A stretch of DNA of 64,000 nt, taken from assembly GCF_015565955.1 (NCBI RefSeq), contig NZ_CP064760.1, positions 1,116,001-1,180,000 of the forward strand, in the 5' to 3' direction. Shown here in pieces: positions 1-9,205 of this stretch; the first letter of the stretch is position 1; every line of letters begins with the position of its first letter. The translations under genes and the position numbers were made by a program. The notes under the pieces were generated by a model that saw only the letters and a list, made by a program, of their open reading frames with translations, was not told the DNA's origin and searched no databases. The stretch comes from Microbacterium schleiferi. GTDB taxonomy: Bacteria > Actinomycetota > Actinomycetes > Actinomycetales > Microbacteriaceae.

Positions 1-506
1 TGGCGGAAGAGAAACACCGCGAATCCCGACACGAGCATCGGGAGGGCGATACCGACGAGGGTGTTGGTGAGCTTCATGCCGTTGAGGATCAGGTAGCTCG
101 GGATCATCGTGACCTGGCCGGGGATCATCATCGTCACCAGCACGAGGAAGAAGAGCGCGTCGCGTCCCGGGAAGGTGAACTTCGCGAATCCGTACCCCGC
201 AGCGGCCATCAGCAGGAGGCCGACCATGCAGATCGCCACGATCGCGAGAGTGTTCAGGAGGTAGCGGCCGAAGTCCAGCTCGGTGAACAGCTGCACGAAG
301 TACTCGAACGTGGGTTGTTGGGGAAGCAGGTGCGGCGGATACGCCACGGACTCGCTGCGGGGCTTGACGGAGGCGAAGAGCATCCACAGGAACGGGAATG
401 CCGTGATGATCGCGCCGATTGCCAGCAGGATTCCGATGATGATCGTGCCGGTTCGGGCACGCCGGCGGCGCGCGGCGTCGCGCGGGCGGGTCTCAGTAGT
501 CGACAT
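1..506 (-). CDS. carbohydrate ABC transporter permease, MalG/UgpE type (cut by window edge)
   Basis: This is an inner-membrane permease subunit of a sugar ABC importer. The reverse strand from the ATG at 506 reads MSTTETRPRDAARRRR, then a first hydrophobic helix (GTIIIGILLAIGAIITAFPF) followed by FLWMLFASVKP, typical of the MalG half of a permease pair. 168 residues are visible and the C-terminal part, including the EAA loop, lies outside the window. It overlaps the 3' end of the other permease gene by 14 bases, so the two are translationally coupled and should form a heterodimer. The substrate is probably a beta-glucoside, inferred only from the GH1 gene in the same operon. Confidence 0.9.
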   Translation of the reverse strand, partial: MSTTETRPRDAARRRRARTGTIIIGILLAIGAIITAFPFLWMLFASVKPRSESVAYPPHLLPQQPTFEYFVQLFTELDFGRYLLNTLAIVAICMVGLLLMAAAGYGFAKFTFPGRDALFFLVLVTMMIPGQVTMIPSYLILNGMKLTNTLVGIALPMLVSGFAVFLFR

Positions 507-1371
507 CGGCCCTCCGAAGACGCAGTTGGATGACGGTGATGACCGCGATGATCGCGACGAGGATCACCGAGCCGGCGCTGGCGTAGCCGAACTGGCTCAG
601 CGAGAACCCCTCCTGGTAGAGGAAGAGCGCGATCGATGTCGATGCACCCAGCGGTCCACCCTTGGTGAGGACGAACGGTTCGTCGAAGAACTGGAGCCAC
701 GCGATCACGGTGGTGATCGTGACGAAGAAGATCGCGAAGCGCAGGAGGGGGATCACGATCGAGACGATGCGCCGCAGTCCCGACGCGCCGTCAATCTCCG
801 CGGCCTCGAGGTATTCCTTGGGGACGCCCTGTAGCGCAGCGAGGAAGATGATGACGTTCAGCCCCAGCCCGCGCCACACGGCGACCATCACGACCGAGAA
901 CTTCACGACGATCGGATCTGACAGCCAGGGCACCGGCGGCAGTCCGACGAGGGACAGGAGGTAGTTGAACAGCCCGAACTGGGTGTTGTACAAATAGCCC
1001 CAGACCAGCGCGACCGCGACGATGGCGGTGATTGCTGGGACGAAGTAGAACGAGCGGAGCGCGCGAAAGAAGCGTCCCTGCGAGTGATTGAGCGCGAGAG
1101 CGATCACGAGGGAGATCACGATGACGCTCGGGACGCCGATGATGGCGAACAGGGCAGTGTTCCCCAGCGCCTGCCAGAACGATGGATCGGCGAACAGTTT
1201 GGTGTAGTTGTCCGTACCGATGAACTGGATGCGTGACCAGTTGCCCAGGCCCGCGAGGTTCATGTCGGTGAAGCTCACCAGCAACGCCACCAGGATCGGC
1301 AGGATGCCGAAGGTGACCAGCAGGAGCATCGCTGGCCCGACGAAGGCGTACGGGAGGAATCGGTTTCTCAT
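493..1371 (-). CDS. carbohydrate ABC transporter permease, MalF/UgpA type
   Basis: A 292-residue permease begins MRNRFLPYAFVGPAMLLLV, the usual N-terminus of the MalF/UgpA family. It has about six membrane helices and an EAA-type cytoplasmic loop near residues 190-205 (LEAAEIDGASGLRRI), which docks the ATPase subunit. It lies downstream of the binding-protein gene after a hairpin-containing gap and overlaps the second permease. No ATPase gene is visible, so the system probably uses a shared MsmK/UgpC-type ATPase, as many actinobacterial sugar importers do. Confidence 0.93.
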   Translation of the reverse strand: MRNRFLPYAFVGPAMLLLVTFGILPILVALLVSFTDMNLAGLGNWSRIQFIGTDNYTKLFADPSFWQALGNTALFAIIGVPSVIVISLVIALALNHSQGRFFRALRSFYFVPAITAIVAVALVWGYLYNTQFGLFNYLLSLVGLPPVPWLSDPIVVKFSVVMVAVWRGLGLNVIIFLAALQGVPKEYLEAAEIDGASGLRRIVSIVIPLLRFAIFFVTITTVIAWLQFFDEPFVLTKGGPLGASTSIALFLYQEGFSLSQFGYASAGSVILVAIIAVITVIQLRLRRADVDY

Positions 1372-1379
1372 GCGCGTGC

Positions 1380-1410
1380 GGGGGTGGGGCGCCGTGGGCG
1401 CCCCACCCCC
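1380..1410. promoter_or_regulatory. strong intercistronic hairpin between binding protein and permease genes
   Basis: A perfect 14-bp inverted repeat (arms 1380-1393 and 1397-1410, 3-base loop) of almost pure G/C lies in the 46-base gap between the two genes. No U-tract follows it. Such hairpins commonly stabilise the upstream binding-protein message or partly terminate, giving more binding protein than permease. That role is inferred. Confidence 0.7.
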
Positions 1411-1417
1411 GGGTTCC

Positions 1418-2664
1418 TTAGTTCGCGGGGGTTCCGGTGGTTGCCGCGAACAGCGCGTCCAGCGCGACCGTCCGATCGGCTCCCGTGAGCACGATGGAGT
1501 TCAGCGCGTCCAACAGCGCCTTCCCGGTCTCGCCGTCCCAGTTGGGGACGAGGGGAGGAGCTCCGCATTGGCGAGCTGTTCCGTGAACACCGCGACGAGG
1601 GGGTCCCCCGTGAGAGCGGTATCTTCGAGCGCTGCTTTCACCGTCGGCAGCTGGCCGTCCGCTTCGTACCACTGCACCTGCACCGCCGGCTGCGAGAGGT
1701 AGTCCAGCAGCTGGAGCGCGCCGGCCTTGTTCTGCGTCGACCCCCAGACACCGAGGTTTGATCCTGCGAACAGTGAGGTGTTGGTCACCGTTTCGGGAAC
1801 CGTCGTGACGCCCCAGCTGCCCTCGAGTTCGGGGGCGGCATCCGAGATCGCGGCAGCGAGGTACGGGCCGCTGACCAGCATCGGCGTCGCGCCGCTGATG
1901 AAGCCCTGGGTCTGGTCGAAGTCGCTGTTGGTCGGGACGCTTCCGTCCGCATACAGACCGGTGTAGAGGTCGACCGCCTTTTCGAAGTCGGGAGTGTTGA
2001 AGTCGATGGTGTCGTTCGCATCGACGATCTGGCCGCCCTGGTCCCACGTCATGATGACCGGGAGAGCGCTGTCCCACTGCGGAATGTAGTACCCGTACGA
2101 TCCGTCACCCCGCGCGGCGAGAGTCTTGGCGTCGGCGCGAAGCTGATCCCAGGTAGCCGGCGGTGCGTCGATCCCCGCCTCCGCGAGGATGTCGCTGCGG
2201 TAGAACAGCACGCGCGTGTCGGAGACCCAGGGCAGCGAGACGATCTGGCCGCCGATCGCGGTCGCATCTCCCGCGACCCCGTCGACGAAGTTCGATGCGG
2301 CAAGGTTCGGGTAGTCGGCAAGGTCGGCATCCTCGAGCGGGAGCAGTGCCCCGCTGTCGGCATACGTACGCAGCTTGGATAGTCCGATCTGCAACACATC
2401 GGGTCCGTCACCGGAGGCGACCGCCGTCGTGAACTTCTGGTCGACGCTGTCCCAGGGGATGGCGACGGTTTCGACGTCGATGCCGCTCGATTCTTCGAAC
2501 GGCGCGACGAGGGCGTCGAACTTGGTCGAGCTGTCACCCATGACCCAGACGGTCAGGGAGCCGCCACTGGACGAATCCGGGTCAGCGCCGCCACTCGAAC
2601 ATCCGGCCAGCGCAGCGACGGTGAGTGTTGCCAGGCCCACGGTGAGCCAACGCATTCTCTTCAT
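1418..2664 (-). CDS. sugar ABC transporter substrate-binding lipoprotein (one frame break)
   Basis: This is the extracytoplasmic sugar-binding protein of the importer. The ATG at 2664 gives MKRMRWLTVG, a hydrophobic signal segment and the lipobox LAGC, followed by a Ser/Gly-rich linker and an SBP-family-1 fold (LTVWVMGDSSTKFDALVAPF). The frame breaks near 1565, after LANAE. The continuation APPLVPNWDGETGKALLDAL down to the TAA at 1418 is in the next frame. Restoring one G in the GGAG(G)CTCC stretch gives 415 residues, normal for the family. I read it as one gene carrying a 1-base deletion, more likely a sequence error than a pseudogene. Confidence 0.85.
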
Positions 2665-2702
2665 TGAGGATCTTCCTTTCAGATGGTGCAGGGTATGCGG
2701 AT

Positions 2703-4074
2703 TTAGGAGGGAAGGGAAACGGAAGCCAGGCGAGCGTGCTCGGCGACGAGAGCGCTGTACCACTGGGCGCTGAGCTTGGGGATGCGTTCCTGTGTGCGGT
2801 AGTCGACATAGACGATGCCGAATCGCTGGGAGTACCCCTCTGCCCATTCGAAGTTGTCGAGCAGCGACCAGACGAAGTAGCCGCGAAGATCGACACCATC
2901 GTCGATGGCGCGCGCGGCTGCGGCGAAGTACCCCGCGAGGTAGTCCACGCGTTCCACGTCGTCAACGCCGCCTTCCGGATCGACGTAGTCGTGAAAGCTC
3001 GCGCCGCTCTCGGTGATATAGATCGGGAGGGAGGAGTAGTCGCGGGATACGCGGATCAGAACGCTGTGCAGAGAATCCGGGATCACCGACCACCCGAATG
3101 CTGTCGTTGCGGGCTGTGCGGGGGTCTCTCGTACGCCGAAGTGTGCGGTCGGGTCAGCGCTGGCAACCACGCGCTGGTAGTGGTTGAGGCCGACGACGTC
3201 GACGGGAGCGGAGATGATCTCCAGGTCTCCGTCGCGGATGTGCTCCTGTAGTCCGAGGGGATCCAGGAGTTCGTGCACCCTCGCGCCGTAAGCACCGTGG
3301 TACACCGGATCCAGGAACACGCGGTTGCTCACCGCATCCAGTCGGTCCGCCGCCGCGGCGTCTTCGGCGCCGCCTCCCGGAACGATGTCGGTCACGATGT
3401 TCGTGATTCCGACCTGCGCGTCCGGGCAGGCGGTTCGCAGCGCTCGCAGCGCGAGGCCATGCGCGAGATTCAGGTGGTGAGTTGCGGCCACCGCACGGCG
3501 CAGATCGCGGTGTCCCGGGGCGTGCGCGCCGTATCCGTATCCGAGAAAAGCGGAGCACCACGGCTCGTTCAGTGTGATCCAGTCCGATGCGAGGTCGCCG
3601 AGGGACTGTGCGACCTGCGCGGCGAACTCCTCGAAGCGGTACGCGGTGGCGCGGTTCGCCCACCCGCCGCTTTCTTCGAGAGCCTGGGGAGATCCCAGTG
3701 ATACAGCGTCACGAACGGTCGGATGCCGCGAGCGGCGAGGCCGGTGAGCATCCGACGGTAGAAGTCGATCCCGTCCGTGCTGAGCGGACCGTGTCCGAGG
3801 GGCTGCAGGCGTGTCCACGACAGGGACAGGCGGTAGGCGCGCATCCCGAGCGATGCCAGCAGGTCGAGGTCCTGGTCGAGCCGGTTGTAGTGGTCGCAGG
3901 CGATGTCAGCGGTGTCGCCGTGTCGAGTGAGGCCTGGTGTGCGGGAGAAGACGTCCCAGATGCTCTCGCCGCGCCCGCCTGCGGAACCTTCGATCTGGTA
4001 GGCGGCGGTTGCTACACCCCACTGGAAGTCGGCAGGAAACGAGGTGGGGTCGGGGAGGGCAGTGCGGTGCTCAT
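2703..4074 (-). CDS. GH1 beta-glucosidase (two frame breaks)
   Basis: A glycoside hydrolase family 1 enzyme that cleaves beta-glucosides in the cytoplasm after import. The acid/base motif TLNEPWC and nucleophile segment YITESGAS (Ser where many members have Asn) are present, as are the N-terminal DFQWGVATAAYQIEG and the substrate-binding WSLLDNFEWAEGYSQRFG. The ATG at 4074 is chosen because AAGGAG precedes it. Two single-base gaps break the frame, one between residues 6 and 14 (about 4040-4060) and one at a CCCC run near 3682 (LYHWDLP/QALEESGG). With both repaired the protein is 457 residues, the usual size. It is the first gene of the sugar operon. Confidence 0.85.
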
Positions 4075-4098
4075 TGGGCTCCTTCGTCCTTAGTACGC

Positions 4099-4113
4099 GA
4101 CTTAGAATAAGTC
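4099..4113. promoter_or_regulatory. candidate operator of the beta-glucoside operon
   Basis: GACTTAGAATAAGTC is a perfect 6-3-6 palindrome 25 bases upstream of the GH1 start codon. Its position fits an operator over the promoter of the whole operon. The regulator is not in the window. Confidence 0.5.
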
Positions 4114-4210
4114 ATGAATCGACACTCCGCAAGGCGTACGGCACGCCTCGCGGCTGGTGAACTCTCGGTGACTAGAATCGATCAACGGCATGGCGAAGTC
4201 AGGAGAGTCG

Positions 4211-5092
4211 GTGGCGGGCAGCAAACGAGGCGCGACGGCGGGTGCGGAGTCGGACATCCTCGGTCCCACCGGTCGCCCCTATCGCGGGTTTGACACGCCG
4301 CGGCCGCTGTCCTCGCACGGTCCGGCCCGGATCATCGCTCTGTGCAACCAGAAGGGTGGCGTCGGCAAGACCACGACGACCATCAACCTGGCGGCGTCTC
4401 TCGCCGAATACGGGCGTACCGTCCTTGCCGTGGACTTCGACCCACAGGGGGCGCTGACGGCGGGTCTGGGTATCCCCACCCACGATGTTCCGACCGTCTA
4501 CGACCTGCTGCTGGACACCAAGCGGGATCCCCACGACGCGATCATCCCGTCGGCAGTGCCCGGACTGGACGTACTTCCCGCCAACATCGACCTGTCGGCG
4601 GCGGAGGTCCACCTGGTCAACGAGGTCGCGCGCGAGACGATCCTCGCTCGGGTGCTGCGGAAGGTCGCGGCCGAGTACGACGTCATCCTCATCGACTGCC
4701 AGCCCTCGCTGGGTTTGCTCACCGTCAATGCCCTCACCGCCAGCCACGGGGTGATCATCCCGCTGGAATGCGAGTACTTCGCGCTGCGAGGGGTCGCCCT
4801 GCTCATCGAGACCATCGATAAGGTGCGCGACCGCCTCAACCCCGACATTCGTCTGGATGGCGTTCTCGCAACCATGTACGACCCGCGGACGCTGCACTCA
4901 CGCGAAGTGCTCGAGCGAGTCGTGGAGGCCTTCAGCGATGACGTCCTGGAGACCGTGATCGGCCGCACCGTGAAGTTCCCAGACGCCTCGGTGTCGGGGA
5001 TGCCGATCACGACGTTCGCTCCCGAACATGCTGCAGCGCAGGCCTACCTGCGGCTCGCGCGAGAGCTCGTCGCCCGTGGCGCCGTCGCCTGA
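4211..5092 (+). CDS. parA: ParA/Soj-family chromosome partitioning ATPase
   Basis: A deviant-Walker ParA ATPase that helps segregate chromosomal origins. It shows the signature KGGVGKTTTTINLAASLA, the Walker A' motif DFDPQGALTAGLGI and the Walker B region ILIDCQPSLGLLTVNAL. The GTG at 4211 is preferred over the ATG at 4190 because AGGAG sits five bases before it, while the ATG has no ribosome-binding site. This leaves a 293-residue protein. It overlaps the scpA start, as in the common actinobacterial order parA-scpA-scpB. No parB partner is adjacent, which is usual for this orphan copy. Confidence 0.93.
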   Translation: MAGSKRGATAGAESDILGPTGRPYRGFDTPRPLSSHGPARIIALCNQKGGVGKTTTTINLAASLAEYGRTVLAVDFDPQGALTAGLGIPTHDVPTVYDLLLDTKRDPHDAIIPSAVPGLDVLPANIDLSAAEVHLVNEVARETILARVLRKVAAEYDVILIDCQPSLGLLTVNALTASHGVIIPLECEYFALRGVALLIETIDKVRDRLNPDIRLDGVLATMYDPRTLHSREVLERVVEAFSDDVLETVIGRTVKFPDASVSGMPITTFAPEHAAAQAYLRLARELVARGAVA

Positions 5093-5921
5093 GCACGCGA
5101 GCGCGACGGATGCCGCTGCGGAGGCGCCGACCGAGGCAGACGGTGGGTTCCGCGTCACGCTCGACGGGTTCGATGGCCCGTTCGATCTGCTGCTGAGCCT
5201 CATCAGCAAGCGCGAGCTCGACATCACCGAGGTCGCGCTCAGTGAGGTTACCAACGAGTTCATCGCTCACGTGCGAGCGCTCGGCCCTGATCATGACCTT
5301 GACGAGTCCTCGCAGTTCCTGGTCGTGGCGGCGACGCTCCTGGACATGAAGGTCGCGGGGTTGCTGCCGCAGGGCGAGCTCGTGGATGCCGAGAGCGTCG
5401 CTCTCCTGGAAGCTCGCGATCTGCTGTTCGCGCGGCTGCTGCAATACCGCGCGTTCAAAGAGGTCTCGGCCTGGTTCGGCCGCAGCCTCGTCCGCGAGGA
5501 CCGACGTCACGCACGAACGGTGCGACTCGATGGGAAGTACCGGGATGCCGTACCCGAACTGGTGTGGACACTCTCGCCGCAGGATTTCGCGGCGCTGGCC
5601 ATGCTCGCTTTCGCGCCCAAGGAGATTCCGCACGTCGGGCTGGACCATCTGCACGCGCCGCTGATCAGCATCCGCGAGCAGGCGGCAGTCGTCGTGACAC
5701 TGCTGCGGGATGCCGGATCACTGAACTTCCGCGAGCTGATCGCCGGGGTGGATCAGCCGGGGATCGTGGTGGCCCGCTTCCTCTCGGTTCTTGAGCTCTA
5801 CCGGCACGCGGCGCTCTCGTTCGAGCAGGTCGAGCCGCTCGGTGAACTCACGCTGCGCTGGACCGCTGAGCGGTGGTCGGACGAGAATCTTGCGACACTG
5901 GGAGCCGACTATGACCGATGA
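5076..5921 (+). CDS. scpA: segregation and condensation protein A (kleisin)
   Basis: ScpA is the kleisin bridging the SMC heads in the condensin complex. The core GFRVTLDGFDGPFDLLLSLI, then SKRELDITEVALSEVTNEFI, is diagnostic. The C-terminal winged-helix segment ends near LRWTAERWSDENLATLG. The start is taken as the GTG at 5076, within the parA 3' end, giving 281 residues. Longer readings from 5028 lie wholly inside parA coding sequence. The last 11 bases overlap scpB. Confidence 0.93.
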   Translation: MAPSPEHASATDAAAEAPTEADGGFRVTLDGFDGPFDLLLSLISKRELDITEVALSEVTNEFIAHVRALGPDHDLDESSQFLVVAATLLDMKVAGLLPQGELVDAESVALLEARDLLFARLLQYRAFKEVSAWFGRSLVREDRRHARTVRLDGKYRDAVPELVWTLSPQDFAALAMLAFAPKEIPHVGLDHLHAPLISIREQAAVVVTLLRDAGSLNFRELIAGVDQPGIVVARFLSVLELYRHAALSFEQVEPLGELTLRWTAERWSDENLATLGADYDR

Positions 5922-6495
5922 CACTGCACCAGACCTGGCTTCCGACATCACGCGCCGACTCGAGGCGATCATGATGATCCTTGACGAGCCGCACAGCCTC
6001 GTGAGCCTCGCCGCGGCGGTCGGGGCACCGGTGCCGGCGGTGCGTCAGGCGATCGAGACCCTGGTCGCTGACTACGACGGCCTGACCGGAGGCCCCGTGC
6101 GCGGGTTCGAGCTGCGCGAGGTCGGCGGTGGCTGGCGGCTGTACGTGCGGGAGGAGTTCGACGATCTCGTGAGCGAGTTCGTCGGGACGCAGGCTCCCTC
6201 GCGGCTCTCGCAGGCAGCGCTCGAGACGCTCGCGGTCATCGCCTATAAGCAGCCCGTGACGCGCGGGCAGGTCGCCGCGATCCGCGCCGTCAACGTCGAT
6301 TCGGTCGTCCGGACCCTCCTCGGCCGGGGGCTGATCACCGAGGTGTTCACGGATCCCGACACGGGAGCGATTCACTACGGCACGACTGACGCTCTGCTCG
6401 TGAACCTCGGGATCAACTCCCTCGACGAGCTGCCGCACATCTCCCCGCTGCTCGACGACGGTGCAGACGGATTCCCGGGGGAGTCGATCCGATGA
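5911..6495 (+). CDS. scpB: segregation and condensation protein B
   Basis: ScpB is a dimeric winged-helix protein that binds ScpA in the SMC complex. The ATG at 5911 (MTDDTAPDLASDITRRLEAI) overlaps the scpA stop. The family core is visible at SRLSQAALETLAVIAYKQPV, TRGQVAAIRAVNVDSVVRTL and RGLITE. The length of 194 residues is normal. It ends in a 4-base overlap with rluB, so scpA, scpB and rluB are very probably one message. Confidence 0.94.
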   Translation: MTDDTAPDLASDITRRLEAIMMILDEPHSLVSLAAAVGAPVPAVRQAIETLVADYDGLTGGPVRGFELREVGGGWRLYVREEFDDLVSEFVGTQAPSRLSQAALETLAVIAYKQPVTRGQVAAIRAVNVDSVVRTLLGRGLITEVFTDPDTGAIHYGTTDALLVNLGINSLDELPHISPLLDDGADGFPGESIR

Positions 6496-7331
6496 CGGCG
6501 TCCGGGGTCGAGTCTGAGGGGCCGGAGGGTGTGCGCCTGCAGAAGGTGCTCGCCGCGGCCGGAGTCGCGTCGCGCCGGGTCTCGGAGCAGCTGATCGCGG
6601 CGGGACGGGTTCGTGTGAACGGCCAGGTCGTGACCGAGCTCGGGTCGCGCATCGACCCCACCACGGACCTCGTGGATGTCGACGGCGTGGCTGTGCAGCT
6701 CGATGAGAGCAAGCGGTACGTCATCCTCAACAAGCCGCGCGGTGTCGTGAGTTCGATGCGCGACGAGCGGGGTCGGCCAGACCTGCGCGAGTACGCGAAA
6801 GAGTGGACCGAGCGGCTGTTCAACGTCGGTCGCCTGGATGCCGACACCAGCGGCCTGCTCGTGCTGACCAACGACGGCGACCTCGCGCACGTCCTCTCGC
6901 ACCCGTCGTTCGGGGTGACGAAGGTCTACATCGCGAAGGTCGAGGGGCGCGTCACGGCGCAAACGATCGCGCGGCTGACGCGCGGGATCACGCTGGAGGA
7001 CGGCCCGATTGCCGCGGATAAGGCGCGGTTGCTGTCGGCATCCGATGCCGGCGGCGGCTCGCTCGTGGAACTCACCCTGCACTCGGGCCGGAACCGCATC
7101 GTGCGGCGGATGATGGCTGAGGTCGGGCATCCGGTGGTGGAACTGGTCCGACGGCAGTTTGGACCGCTGCACCTGGGAAGCCTGCCGGTCGGGGGTGTGA
7201 GGGAGTTGACTACAGTAGAACGCGGCGCATTGCTGACTCTCGCGCGCCGCGAGAACGGCCCGCAGCACGACGATGCAAGCCGCGAGGCTGATGATTCTCC
7301 ATCGGCCGCTTCCCAGGAGATCTCCCCGTGA
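6492..7331 (+). CDS. rluB: 23S rRNA pseudouridine synthase, RluB/RsuA family
   Basis: It converts a specific uridine in 23S rRNA (U2605 by analogy to E. coli RluB) to pseudouridine. An N-terminal S4 RNA-binding domain (RLQKVLAAAGVASRRVSEQL) precedes the catalytic domain with the active-site aspartate in VGRLDADTSGLLVLTND. The C-terminal HSGRNRIVRRMMAEVGHPV is also typical. The length is 279 residues. It overlaps both scpB (ATGA) and tyrA (GTGA). Site specificity is inferred from the family and neighbourhood, since RsuA-family members are hard to separate by eye. Confidence 0.9.
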   Translation: MTASGVESEGPEGVRLQKVLAAAGVASRRVSEQLIAAGRVRVNGQVVTELGSRIDPTTDLVDVDGVAVQLDESKRYVILNKPRGVVSSMRDERGRPDLREYAKEWTERLFNVGRLDADTSGLLVLTNDGDLAHVLSHPSFGVTKVYIAKVEGRVTAQTIARLTRGITLEDGPIAADKARLLSASDAGGGSLVELTLHSGRNRIVRRMMAEVGHPVVELVRRQFGPLHLGSLPVGGVRELTTVERGALLTLARRENGPQHDDASREADDSPSAASQEISP

Positions 7332-8461
7332 CCACCACCGACTCGTTTGCCCTGACAGACGAGGGCCCACTGACCCCGCGCGTCACCGGCACCGTTCGCA
7401 TCGTCGGTGCCGGGCTGCTCGGCGCCAGCGTCGGTCACGCGCTGCGCGCTCGCGGCGCGGATGTCGTTCTCGAGGATGCGTCTCCGTCGCAACTGCGTCT
7501 TGCGATCGACTACGGCGCTGGGCGTGCCGCGACGGCAGACGATGCGCCGACCCTGATCGTGGTCGCCGTTCCGCCGGATGTCGTCGCGGATGTCGTCGAG
7601 CGGGAACTGCGCGCCTTTCCCGATGCCGTTGTGACCGATGTCGCCAGCGTCAAGCTCGAGCCATTGCGGGAACTGGTGGAGCGCGGCGTCAACCTGACGC
7701 ACTACATCGGTTCGCATCCGCTGGCCGGTCGTGAGCGGGGCGGCGCGATTTCGGCGCGAGCCGATCTGTTCATCGGTCGCCCGTGGGTTGTCTGCCGGGA
7801 CGGCAAGACCCCGGCATCCGACCTTGCGCTCGTCGAGGCTCTTGCGCTCGATCTCGGCGCGACCCCGATCGAGATGACGCCGGAAGACCACGACCGCTCG
7901 GTCGCTCTCGTGTCGCACGTTCCGCAGCTGGTCGCGAGCCTGCTGGCCGGCCAGTTCGCCGATGCTCCCGACGGGTCGTTGCGGCTCGCCGGTCAGGGCG
8001 TGCGCGACACGACACGCATCGCCGCGTCTGCTCCGGAACTGTGGGTGCAGATTCTGGCGGCCAACGCCGCCCCCGTGGTCGACATTCTCGACGCTCTCTC
8101 CCAGGACCTTGCCGCCGTCGCCGACGCGCTGCGCGCGCCCGAAGCTGTCGGCGCCCGGCGCGAGGTCGCTGACACGATCCGCCGCGGCAACGAGGGCGTC
8201 GAACGCCTTCCCGGCAAGCACGGTCAGAACCGTCGCTTTGCCTCTCTCGTCGTGATGGTCGACGATACGGCCGGGCAGCTGGGTCGCCTGTTCGGTGATC
8301 TTGGCGCCCTCGCGGTCAACGTCGAGGATTTTCGGCTGGAGCACTCGCCGGGGGCGCCGTTCGGCCTCGCCGAGATCGCGGTTGCGCCCGCCGTGCTGCG
8401 CGACGCGATCACAGGACTCGAAGAGCGCGGATGGAAGATCGCGAGCACCACCAATGACTGA
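7328..8461 (+). CDS. tyrA: prephenate dehydrogenase
   Basis: It oxidatively decarboxylates prephenate to 4-hydroxyphenylpyruvate in tyrosine synthesis. The N-terminal Rossmann motif [18 protein letters not shown] binds NAD(P). A catalytic His region is seen at [14 protein letters not shown], and the C-terminal part (about residues 300-377) looks like a small regulatory ACT-type domain. The start is a GTG overlapping the rluB stop, giving 377 residues. It overlaps cmk by 8 bases. Confidence 0.92.
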   Translation: MTTTDSFALTDEGPLTPRVTGTVRIVGAGLLGASVGHALRARGADVVLEDASPSQLRLAIDYGAGRAATADDAPTLIVVAVPPDVVADVVERELRAFPDAVVTDVASVKLEPLRELVERGVNLTHYIGSHPLAGRERGGAISARADLFIGRPWVVCRDGKTPASDLALVEALALDLGATPIEMTPEDHDRSVALVSHVPQLVASLLAGQFADAPDGSLRLAGQGVRDTTRIAASAPELWVQILAANAAPVVDILDALSQDLAAVADALRAPEAVGARREVADTIRRGNEGVERLPGKHGQNRRFASLVVMVDDTAGQLGRLFGDLGALAVNVEDFRLEHSPGAPFGLAEIAVAPAVLRDAITGLEERGWKIASTTND

Positions 8462-9203
8462 CACCGCACCTCTCCCCGTCATTACCCCCGGATCCGACGT
8501 CGTGATCGTCGCTGTGGACGGCCCTGCCGGCAGTGGCAAGTCCAGCGTCTCCAAGCAGGTAGCCCGGGCGCTCGGTTTCGGATACCTCGACACGGGAGCC
8601 GCGTACCGCGCCCTGGCCTGGCACGCACTGGCGCGCGAGATCGATACCTCCGATGCCACCGCCGTGCTCGAGGCTGCGAGCAACTTCGACTTCAGCATCT
8701 CCCTCGACCCCGATGCCTACTGGGTGCGGTCGGGCGAGGCCGACGTGACAGAGGCGATCCGTGAACAGCGGGTAACGGATGCCGTCAGCGGCGTCGCGCG
8801 CGTTCCCGCCGTTCGCCGGGCGATCAACTCCGCGTTCCGGCAGCTGATCGCAGCATCCGGCCGCCCCGGCGTCGTTGTGGAGGGGCGGGACATCACGACG
8901 GTCGTCGCTCCCGATGCGCCCGCGCGGATCCTGTTGACCGCCGACCCTGCGGTGCGGGCGGCGCGACGCAGCGCGGAGATCAGCGGCTCGACCGCGGCTG
9001 ACGTCGCGGAGGCGTTGCGCCGCCGGGACTCCTCGGACTCGAAGGTCGTGGACTTCCTGACCGCCGCGCCGGGCGTTGCCGTGGTCGATTCGACCACGTT
9101 GGATTTCGATGAGACGGTGGCCGCGGTGCTTGCCGTTGCCCGCCGGGAACTGGCGGCCGCCGATCGGGCCGAGCCCGGTACCGGCACCGACGGGAAGGAC
9201 TGA
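8454..9203 (+). CDS. cmk: (d)CMP kinase
   Basis: Cytidylate kinase phosphorylates CMP and dCMP. The P-loop [17 protein letters not shown] and following [20 protein letters not shown] are the family signature. The acceptor-binding [20 protein letters not shown] and lid [10 protein letters not shown] can also be seen. The ATG at 8454 overlaps the tyrA end and gives 249 residues. A 2-base gap separates it from der. Confidence 0.94.
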   Translation: MTDTAPLPVITPGSDVVIVAVDGPAGSGKSSVSKQVARALGFGYLDTGAAYRALAWHALAREIDTSDATAVLEAASNFDFSISLDPDAYWVRSGEADVTEAIREQRVTDAVSGVARVPAVRRAINSAFRQLIAASGRPGVVVEGRDITTVVAPDAPARILLTADPAVRAARRSAEISGSTAADVAEALRRRDSSDSKVVDFLTAAPGVAVVDSTTLDFDETVAAVLAVARRELAAADRAEPGTGTDGKD

Positions 9204-9205
9204 CC

